Notes under the pieces: model-generated | The model's input: the letters and a program-made list of their open reading frames with translations, nothing else | Told to the model about the DNA's origin: nothing | The model's database searches: none | Program-made: the position numbers and the translations under genes | Assembly (NCBI GenBank): GCA_937895955.1 | Contig: CALAZI010000158.1 | Coordinates: forward strand, 1-10,470 | Direction: 5' to 3' | DNA length: 10,470 nt | Source: an uncultured Alphaproteobacteria bacterium | GTDB lineage: Bacteria; Pseudomonadota; Alphaproteobacteria; Caulobacterales; Parvularculaceae | Shown here: in pieces, positions 5,273 to 10,470 of the stretch | Layout of the letters: each line of letters starts with the position of its first letter | Position numbering within the stretch: the stretch's first letter is position 1

Positions 5273-8200
5273 TTAATCGTCGAACTCGTGCTTTTTCCGC
5301 ATTTCAATTAACTTTTTAATTGGTGGGTTTTCTATTCCACTTGGAACGATAGCTTCTTCGGGATGCCTGATTGCAATCGCGTCTTCGTGCTGGTCGTCCA
5401 CTTCCCACGCGTCGACCACAATTAGTTTCGTCTTCCGGATTCGCAGATTGGAAATTGGGGCCGGGCCTTTGGCCGTATTTTCGGCGGGCATGAGGTAAAA
5501 GGCCTTGTACCTCGCATAGTCCTTCAAAAATCGATCGAGGTTTTTATGCGAGGCCGCTGTCATTATATTTATTCGCGATAGGCCAACAAATATCGAGCCT
5601 GGCTCGATGGCATCACGAAGAGAGTCACGGCTCTGAGCAATGTGGACAACATAGTGATACGGGTTTTTTGAATCGACACCCTTTACAATACCAACACGTA
5701 TCAATTCATCTTCGTCGCGATCGCCAATTTTATCTATTAGCTGCGAGAATATGTCTTCTGCAGCTTTCGAATTTTCAAAAAGCAACCCGATTATCGGCGG
5801 GTGCGGACCTTCAAAAGTTACATACAAAGTAGCGCGCCACTTTGCTTCATTCCATAGGTGAGTATTGATAATTGTTTCTACTGAAATATTTGCGTGCGAT
5901 TTCATTTCGGGCGCGCGCGGTTCGGATTCTTCCGGTTCACCTTTAACAATAATGGGCACAATTACGGGCGCGCTGGGAAGCATTCGAAATGATTTAACTA
6001 TGGGGATTGGGATATCCGAGATTTGCGCAACGGTACTTCCAAATACTCTTTGGTGAGAAATGGCCGTGTTGCTGAATAACATGCTGCGCGCAAAAACTGA
6101 CTCATCCTTGAAAAGGCTCTCTAATAGTTTCCTCACGTCTTCGAAAATGAATATCAAACCTGTTAGCTTTCCAATTACTTCTATTATCCCCCGTTGGACT
6201 TTTTCAACTTTCTGCATATCGATTGGATCTAATGTTTTCGGCCATAGTATTTCGAATTGCATAGACTTTATATCGACATTGATTGCAATTTCTTCCGAAT
6301 CGTCCACGAACTTCACAATGACTATCACTTCCGGCGTTTGTGGAAACACACCACGATTGAGCATGGTGGCAACAAACGCTTCGATAGAAGCCATTAGCAA
6401 TTCGCAGGCTGCTATTTCGTGTTCAGTCAAATTTGAATGCAATGATAATTTGACGCCAAGTACTTTTGTTTTATACGTAACTGCGCCGCCTTCATTTAAT
6501 AGCGCTTTTGTTGGGAATTCTCGTGCCGCTGGCTGCCCGGCGAGCAAGTTTATTGTCTCTGCAATATCATCGTCAGATAATTCGGGTGGTACAGTCCCTT
6601 CTTTCCGTAAGGCCTCAAGGTGGCCAATGCGGTAAAGAAGCGTCAGACGCGCGACAGCTAAATCAATGCCATCGAGTAAGTCCGGCACATTCGACATGCT
6701 ACCCAGCTCGGAGGCATCAAACTTTGCAAAGCAACAAGCTAAAAATCGATCCAATTCAACAAAATTGTCTTCAAGATGTTTTCGCGCCTCGTCTGACAGG
6801 CTTATGTTGTTTTGCAATAGCCGCAGCAAAAACAGAGACTGTAGCACATCGGGCAGGCGGCCGAGATGCATGCATATTAAGCAATAGAGTTTTGTTGCCG
6901 GAATATATTGATCGGGGATATAGCCTTCCGAATCGGCAATTATTGATATTGACACCAAGCATGACAAAGCGCTTGCGCGCGCTGCCCAATAAAGACCGGC
7001 AGATCTATATGCGACCGCCGAATAATATTGTGCTTCAACTCGTTTTTCTCGATATTCGTCCTTATTGAAAGCGATAGCCGCTTTTGACAGCCAAACGATC
7101 GCGTCAATGGGCTTATCATTTTCGAGCTTATGGACGCCGTGCCGCATGAGCAATTCGCCTTGCTCCCCTTCCCTCGCTCTTTCACCCATGAAATCGGCGA
7201 TTTTAATTACGAGTTCGTCGAATTTTTCGCTATCGGGTGTTAATTCGCTAAATACTCTTGTCATTTTTGCGACAAGCTCAGCCGGAAACTCCCCTAGTCC
7301 TTTTGCACGTTCAATAATTGCGATTAGTCGAATCCAAATTCCGTCAAACTCATTTGAACGCCAATCACGCATCAAAATCATCAGATCGTGAAATGCCAAA
7401 AGCGTATCCGCATAAAGCGCGTGGTTCGGCCTTTGGTTGTCTGCCGCGTGCAATGCTAATCGCGCTCTCAATTTAGTCGCGCGCTCTGTAATTCGGTAAT
7501 CTGCTTTGCTTTCGGCGCGTTCGTGGCCGATGAATACATTCAAAAGATTGCCGAGCCGCTCCAACTCGTTACAATCTCCGTCTTGCGCCGCTCGATTTTC
7601 CAATTCATCGTAAATCGAATTGGCGGTATCAAAATCGTCAAACCAGAATATTGCTGTCCAAGCTTTTTCATAACGCGCGGTAAATTGATGTCGTCTAGTC
7701 CCGAATTTTTCCGCCAGCGTTATCGCGCGCTCGAATCTCCCGTCCGTTTCAATTTTTGGTCGCTCAAGGCCGCGCGAGAGCTTAGCGGCGTTTAAAGCTT
7801 CCGAAACGGATTCTATGTCCGAAAGGCGCGACTTTGTAGGATCGGCAAATGCGGCTTCGATTTCATCTAATTCATTTTCTCTATATGTATCTTTTGCCCC
7901 ACGTTTTTTTTGAAAGCTCGGATCGAAATCACCAACTCCAAGGATATCATGCGCTAAATCGGCATGTCTATTTTTGATAACCTTTTCCTCTATCCAGTTT
8001 CGATCATATATCGTGACTGGAATCCCGTATTGTTTGAATAACTCGTCTTCGACTTCGAGACGCTTTTTCGATTTTGGATTCTGATTCGTGAAGAAATGAA
8101 TGTGTTTATATGGCCTTCCGGTTCCGGCGATATTCGTAACGTCGCTTCGTACTTTCGTCGCCCATGTTTTTTTGGCGCTAAATGCAAATGCCCAGCGCTC

Positions 8201-8533
8201 GCCATCGCGATTACTAATTCCTTCAAACCATCGATCGGAAATCTCTTCGGAAACAGGGTAAGTTTCCGTATCGACTTTCCCGTCGCCTCCCCCCTCCGGT
8301 CCTGTTTGCGGTCTTAAATTTCTACAAATCTCCCGCTGCGCAAGCGCACGGCAAAAATCTTCGAATGGTTTATGTTCATTTCTCTCAGTCAACGTAGCAA
8401 GATGGTGCGCGAACGCAGACCTTGAGAGTTTGTACGATCCGATAGTTTGGGAATCTGAATAGAGCTCCGGTCTCCTCGCTCTCATCATTTTTGAAGGACT
8501 GAAGTCCTTTAGTTCTATTCGCTTGCGCGGCAT
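5273..8533 (-). CDS. Large PD-(D/E)XK nuclease-like, helical-repeat protein; candidate anti-phage protein
   Basis: The 1,086-residue form starts at ATG 8533, which has GAGG 5 nt upstream. A TTG at 8584 and an ATG at 8569 give longer forms (up to 1,103) but have poorer ribosome sites. Residues about 40-215 resemble Mrr-type restriction-endonuclease folds: E58 in FEDFCRAL, D84 and D88 in GGGDGKVD, then a beta-strand ending FSAKK with K121. The usual Glu/Gln of the E/QxK motif is replaced by Ser (SAK). A strand HIHFFTNQ and the segment YDRNWIEEKV follow. Residues about 225-640 are helical, TPR-like without clear repeats. Residues 640-870 are mixed alpha/beta. Residues about 882-1086 look like a separate C-terminal module (PPIIGLLFEN, then KNPYHYVVHI). 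The gene is clearly AT-richer than its flanks and has its own upstream region, as expected of acquired cargo. Function is inferred; a nuclease-armed defence protein fits best. Confidence 0.85.
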   Translation of the reverse strand: MPRKRIELKDFSPSKMMRARRPELYSDSQTIGSYKLSRSAFAHHLATLTERNEHKPFEDFCRALAQREICRNLRPQTGPEGGGDGKVDTETYPVSEEISDRWFEGISNRDGERWAFAFSAKKTWATKVRSDVTNIAGTGRPYKHIHFFTNQNPKSKKRLEVEDELFKQYGIPVTIYDRNWIEEKVIKNRHADLAHDILGVGDFDPSFQKKRGAKDTYRENELDEIEAAFADPTKSRLSDIESVSEALNAAKLSRGLERPKIETDGRFERAITLAEKFGTRRHQFTARYEKAWTAIFWFDDFDTANSIYDELENRAAQDGDCNELERLGNLLNVFIGHERAESKADYRITERATKLRARLALHAADNQRPNHALYADTLLAFHDLMILMRDWRSNEFDGIWIRLIAIIERAKGLGEFPAELVAKMTRVFSELTPDSEKFDELVIKIADFMGERAREGEQGELLMRHGVHKLENDKPIDAIVWLSKAAIAFNKDEYREKRVEAQYYSAVAYRSAGLYWAARASALSCLVSISIIADSEGYIPDQYIPATKLYCLICMHLGRLPDVLQSLFLLRLLQNNISLSDEARKHLEDNFVELDRFLACCFAKFDASELGSMSNVPDLLDGIDLAVARLTLLYRIGHLEALRKEGTVPPELSDDDIAETINLLAGQPAAREFPTKALLNEGGAVTYKTKVLGVKLSLHSNLTEHEIAACELLMASIEAFVATMLNRGVFPQTPEVIVIVKFVDDSEEIAINVDIKSMQFEILWPKTLDPIDMQKVEKVQRGIIEVIGKLTGLIFIFEDVRKLLESLFKDESVFARSMLFSNTAISHQRVFGSTVAQISDIPIPIVKSFRMLPSAPVIVPIIVKGEPEESEPRAPEMKSHANISVETIINTHLWNEAKWRATLYVTFEGPHPPIIGLLFENSKAAEDIFSQLIDKIGDRDEDELIRVGIVKGVDSKNPYHYVVHIAQSRDSLRDAIEPGSIFVGLSRINIMTAASHKNLDRFLKDYARYKAFYLMPAENTAKGPAPISNLRIRKTKLIVVDAWEVDDQHEDAIAIRHPEEAIVPSGIENPPIKKLIEMRKKHEFDD

Positions 8534-8584
8534 TCTAACCTCAAACTGAACGGCGTTCGGAGATTTCATTTGATATCTGTCCAA

Positions 8585-8716
8585 TAAAAAGTCCTACTTC
8601 AATATCTTTTGCAGTCGAATTGCATGGCTAGGTCTTTACGCCTAAACTGCGAAGAATGACGTCAACCGAAGTGGTCAACTGTCAACTATTTAAAAAATCG
8701 TGCAACTAGATAACCG
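8585..8716. promoter_or_regulatory. AT-rich promoter region of the nuclease-like gene with GTCAAC repeats
   Basis: Three direct copies of GTCAAC (8661-8666, 8674-8679 and 8681-8686) lie about 130-150 bp upstream of the chosen nuclease-gene start. Read on the minus strand they supply TTGACA, TTGACC and TTGACG, any of which might serve as a -35 box, but I see no matching -10. The half-sites are the same as those in the palindromes at 5000-5034, and a TAACCGTTA palindrome at 8711-8719 resembles TTAACCGTA at 5022-5030. A shared regulator is inferred. Confidence 0.5.
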
Positions 8717-8956
8717 TTACGGGCCGATTTGCCCGCGCGAAACCCATTTGGGAGGGACCCGCAGATCGGCATCGCCGAACGCTTCCCTCGCCTCGCCGAG
8801 TGTGATTGCGCCATCGATCCAATGCGATGCGATCCGGTCTGCGACGGCGAGCGACCCGACGGCTCGGCAAAGCGCCGTGCGTTTGGTGCGAAGCGCCGGC
8901 ACCAGGCAATCAATACGGTCGAGGGACGCCGCCAGTTGCTGATTAGGCGCTTCCAT
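8717..8956 (-). CDS. Small hypothetical protein, last gene of the early operon
   Basis: This 79-residue protein is not recognised. Its ATG at 8956 lies 2 bp after the stop of the initiator-like gene, which favours this frame over two competing minus-strand frames here (8686-8913 and 8706-8909). The sequence has a helical middle (LVPALRTKRTALCRAV) and a segment DGAITLGEAREAFGDADLR that reads like a folded domain. No strong ribosome site is visible, so it would depend on translational coupling. It could be a replication accessory or regulatory protein, but nothing specific is seen. Confidence 0.55.
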   Translation of the reverse strand: MEAPNQQLAASLDRIDCLVPALRTKRTALCRAVGSLAVADRIASHWIDGAITLGEAREAFGDADLRVPPKWVSRGQIGP

Positions 8957-8958
8957 GG

Positions 8959-9894
8959 CTAACGCGCGATCCGTCTTGGTACCGGTAGGTCCTCGAATTC
9001 TTTGCGCACAACCCAGAGCGATTGCCCCGGAACCGCAGGCGTCCCGATCAAGCGAATTTCCTCTGACCCTGTGGATGCGATAACGGAGCGCGCTTCGGCG
9101 GTTGGCGGGAATTGCGGATCGCCGCGCGCTACCCTTCCCAAGCCCCTCTGCGCCTCCCCGAGCGCCGTCCGGAGTTGATCAACGGAAAGCCCTGCCGCGA
9201 AGCGCCGAGCGATGAAATCGGCAGGTTCGGGACCGCCAGCCGCCCAAATGAATTCTCGACTGCCGATGCTCAAAGCCTTCGCCGCGTCGCCGATCCTGCG
9301 AAGTCGTTCGCGGTTTGGAGCGACCCGTTCCGCGGCTCTCTCAATTTCATCGCCGATCGGATCGGCTGCGTCGGCGACGGCGCGCGGCGGCGCCGGCGGC
9401 GCCGGAGGCGGCGTTTTCTCAAATGCTCCTCGTCCTTTCGGCTCCGAGGCCGAAGGCCGAGGAGCATTCTTAGAAGTGACCGCCCTCGCGGTCTGTATTG
9501 CAGCCCCGTGACCGCCCTCGCGGTCTGTAGCGGCCCCCCGTGACCGCGTAGGCGGTCTATAGCCCGCCGGCGTGACCGCGTGGGCGGTCTGTATTTCATC
9601 GCCACGCTTGAACGCGAATTCGAAACGGCGGCGCAATTTCTTGGCGCCGAACGACGCCTCCCGAACCACTTTGAGCAACCCGGCCCCGATGATTTCGTCG
9701 AGCGCCTTAGACGCCGTCGTCCGGCCGATGTTCCAATCTTCGAAGTCTCGAATGCCGACTTCGAAGGGGTCGGCCTCCGATCTCCCGAAGCGAATCGCGA
9801 TCCAGAGCTTTGATGCGTTCGGAGAGAGCTGTTTCAACGCCTCGGCCTCCGGCGCCCGAACATATGCAAACGGCGATTCTGAACCGTCACGCAT
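8959..9894 (-). CDS. Winged-helix replication-initiator-like protein with internal iterons
   Basis: The ATG at 9894 has GAGGAG about 7 nt upstream and overlaps the previous stop by 8 nt (ATGCGTGA); a TTG at 9900 is an alternative. The protein has 311 residues. Residues about 23-96 look like a winged-helix domain: LSPNASKLWIAI, then IGRTTASKALDEIIGAGLLK as the recognition region, then a basic wing (KKLRRRFEF), typical of phage and plasmid replication proteins. Residues about 98-175 are a flexible Arg/Ala/Pro-rich linker ending in PPPAPPAPP. Its DNA carries four palindromic repeats and a large hairpin. The C-terminal part (about 185-311) is helical and could bind a helicase loader or the host replisome. 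The layout parallels lambda O (N-terminal DNA binding, iterons in the linker DNA, C-terminal partner binding). A plain transcription regulator is the alternative. Confidence 0.75.
   Translation of the reverse strand: MRDGSESPFAYVRAPEAEALKQLSPNASKLWIAIRFGRSEADPFEVGIRDFEDWNIGRTTASKALDEIIGAGLLKVVREASFGAKKLRRRFEFAFKRGDEIQTAHAVTPAGYRPPTRSRGAATDREGGHGAAIQTARAVTSKNAPRPSASEPKGRGAFEKTPPPAPPAPPRAVADAADPIGDEIERAAERVAPNRERLRRIGDAAKALSIGSREFIWAAGGPEPADFIARRFAAGLSVDQLRTALGEAQRGLGRVARGDPQFPPTAEARSVIASTGSEEIRLIGTPAVPGQSLWVVRKEFEDLPVPRRIAR
9422..9468. other. Long hairpin beside the iterons
   Basis: AATGCTCCTCG (9422-9432) pairs perfectly with CGAGGAGCATT (9458-9468). After one mismatch the stem continues with CCTT/AAGG, a one-base bulge and CGGC/GCCG, closing on a 6-nt loop. 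That is about 19 bp of stem in 47 nt, within a coding sequence and 10 bp from the first iteron. It may be part of a replication origin, such as a single-strand initiation or primer site. Confidence 0.7.
9478..9589. repeat. Four palindromic iterons at exact 32-bp spacing (candidate replication origin)
   Basis: Units at 9478-9493, 9510-9525, 9542-9557 and 9574-9589 all have the form GACCGC-NNNN-GCGGTC. The central four bases are CCTC, CCTC, GTAG and GTGG. All are preceded by GT and followed by TNTA. The period is 32 bp, about three helical turns, so the sites face the same side of the DNA. They are read in different codon phases of the host gene: the first and fourth, 96 bp apart, give the similar peptides IQTARAVT and IQTAHAVT, while the two middle ones give unrelated peptides. 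Binding by the encoded winged-helix protein is inferred. Confidence 0.85.
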
Positions 9895-10336
9895 GGCCAA
9901 GCTCCTCTGGCGAAATTACTCGTCCCGGAGCGGCCGGATTTTCTCGGCTCCGGTGACGCGGCAAAAGTCGGAAGGCGAGGCAATCGAGCATTCCTTCGAA
10001 CCGGGCCCAAGACTCACCCGTAAGCGTCTCGAAAGCCATTCGATCCCGTTCATCGCTGCAAGCCGCATAAATGCGCCAGCAGGCGGCGTAGAACCGTCTG
10101 ATGCCCTCTGTTCCCCTTTCCTCGACCCGCTCACCCTCGGCGATCCGCGCGTCAAGGCGACGAAGCGCATCAATGAGATCGCGCGCTTGCAAAACGGATC
10201 GAAACGGTGAAGAGAATCCGTGTTGCTCGCACGCAACGGCAACACTTTGCTTTCGAGACCCCTCGGCCCTTGCCGGGGGGTTTCTTTTTGGGGCTGGCTT
10301 TCGAGGTTGGGTTCGCACGTTACTCGCACGTTGCAT
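9887..10336 (-). CDS. Hypothetical basic protein, first gene of the early operon
   Basis: The start is ATG 10336 because AAAGGAG lies 7 nt upstream. The longer frame from 10393 has no such site and would start inside an inverted repeat. The product has 149 residues. Residues 1-35 are strongly basic and Pro-rich and probably disordered or nucleic-acid binding. Residues about 45-125 are helical, with the repeated-looking YAACWRIYAAC and several Cys and aromatic residues (WARFEGMLDCLAFRLL). I do not recognise a family. The overlap with the initiator-like gene implies shared expression and a role in replication or its control. Confidence 0.65.
   Translation of the reverse strand: MQRASNVRTQPRKPAPKRNPPARAEGSRKQSVAVACEQHGFSSPFRSVLQARDLIDALRRLDARIAEGERVEERGTEGIRRFYAACWRIYAACSDERDRMAFETLTGESWARFEGMLDCLAFRLLPRHRSRENPAAPGRVISPEELGHA
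10312..10333 (+). repeat. Putative right integrase arm-type site
   Basis: This holds a TCGCACG pair with the same 12-bp spacing and orientation as 65-86, matching 19 of 22 bases. It ends 82 bp before the right core repeat. It overlaps the first codons of the 149-residue gene, and another CTCGCACG occurs at 10226-10233. The arm-site role is inferred from position and pairing. Confidence 0.5.
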
Positions 10337-10343
10337 GAGATTT

Positions 10344-10350
10344 CTCCTTT
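10344..10350 (-). promoter_or_regulatory. Strong ribosome-binding site of the early operon
   Basis: AAAGGAG on the minus strand, 7 nt before ATG 10336, is the best Shine-Dalgarno in the window. It decides the start of the first gene of the rightmost operon. Confidence 0.75.
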
Positions 10351-10365
10351 GCTTCCGTGCGCACG

Positions 10366-10394
10366 AATGATCGCGAATGGGTGCCTCGATCATT
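10366..10394. promoter_or_regulatory. Operator-like inverted repeat before the early operon
   Basis: AATGATCG (10366-10373) and CGATCATT (10387-10394) form a perfect 8-bp inverted repeat with arm centres 21 bp apart, two helical turns. It lies 30 bp upstream of the first gene of the early operon, where a repressor or Xis-type protein could act. In the excised circle the right arm also holds the predicted integrase stop codon (10392-10390). Confidence 0.5.
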
Positions 10395-10415
10395 GTTTTC
10401 CCTTGACATTCAATG

Positions 10416-10466
10416 CCTTGCCAAGGTGAGGGTCGGGCGTTCGAATCGCCTCGCCCGCTCCATTTT
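10416..10466 (+). repeat. attR core, displaced tRNA-Gly 3' fragment
   Basis: This is the second copy of the 51-bp repeat. The flanking bases on its left do not restore the anticodon stem, and no D-arm or 5' acceptor precedes it, so it is not a functional tRNA. It is the original chromosomal 3' end pushed aside by integration and marks the right border of the element. Confidence 0.95.
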
Positions 10467-10470
10467 CTTC

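Larger units (their letters stand above)
5..10466. mobile_element. Integrated satellite/reduced prophage at tRNA-Gly(GCC)
   Basis: Perfect 51-bp direct repeats bound a block whose genes all run on the minus strand. It begins with a tyrosine integrase beside one repeat and ends with a replication-type operon beside the other. Inside are integrase, excisionase-like HTH, capsid protease/major capsid fusion, a large nuclease-like cargo gene and an initiator-like gene with internal repeats. I see no terminase large subunit, portal, tail, primase-helicase or lysis gene. A gene set of integration, replication and capsid without the rest of a phage fits phage satellites (PICI-like and capsid-forming PICI-like elements) better than an autonomous prophage. 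A decayed prophage remains possible, but the genes look intact. Confidence 0.85.

Noticed and set aside
8686..8913. Competing minus-strand frames (8686-8913 and 8706-8909) in the small last gene of the early operon
   Set aside because: The 8717-8956 frame begins 2 bp after the preceding stop and has a more protein-like sequence; the others start inside it without ribosome sites.
9478..9589. Regular repeats suggesting a small CRISPR array
   Set aside because: The 16-bp palindromic units sit inside a gene, the 16-bp gaps between them are too short for spacers and partly similar, and there are no cas genes.
10402..10407. Perfect TTGACA on the plus strand near the right end as a promoter
   Set aside because: No -10 element at a suitable distance; the downstream bases are the tRNA fragment.

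Overview
The window holds one complete integrated genetic element of about 10.4 kb, probably a phage satellite or a strongly reduced prophage. It sits in a tRNA-Gly(GCC) gene. A 51-bp perfect direct repeat (5-55 and 10416-10466) carries the 3' end of that tRNA. The left copy completes a tRNA whose 5' half lies just outside the window, and the right copy is a displaced fragment. The tRNA sequence, the GC-rich and GATCG-rich DNA and the style of the proteins suggest an alphaproteobacterium, perhaps Hyphomicrobiales. This is inference: no housekeeping gene is present to confirm it.

Every credible protein gene is on the minus strand. From the left end they are a tyrosine-recombinase integrase (open through the left edge of the window), a small AlpA/excisionase-type HTH protein overlapping it, and a prohead protease-scaffold-major capsid fusion protein. 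Next come two short translationally coupled proteins and a 224-residue unknown. Beyond a roughly 375-bp regulatory gap lies a long AT-richer gene for a protein of about 1,090 residues. It has an N-terminal PD-(D/E)XK-like nuclease domain, a long helical middle and a distinct C-terminal module, and it is the best candidate for a cargo anti-phage gene. The right part is a three-gene early operon: a basic unknown protein, a winged-helix replication-initiator-like protein and a small unknown protein.

The most striking non-coding structure lies inside the initiator-like gene. Four 16-bp palindromes recur at exactly 32-bp spacing, with a 47-nt hairpin 10 bp away. Because 32 is not a multiple of three, the palindromes are read in all three codon phases, so DNA structure rather than peptide sequence is being conserved. 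This resembles the lambda O/ori layout, where iterons sit within the initiator gene.

A possible life cycle, inferred: Int and Xis move the element at tRNA-Gly, the initiator replicates the excised circle from iterons in its own gene using host machinery, and the capsid fusion builds or alters heads. No terminase large subunit, portal, tail or lysis gene is visible, so packaging would need a helper phage. The large nuclease-like protein would protect the host or compete with other phages. Short half-sites (GGTTGAC/GTCAACC type) occur upstream of both the nuclease gene and the 224-residue gene, hinting at one shared regulator.
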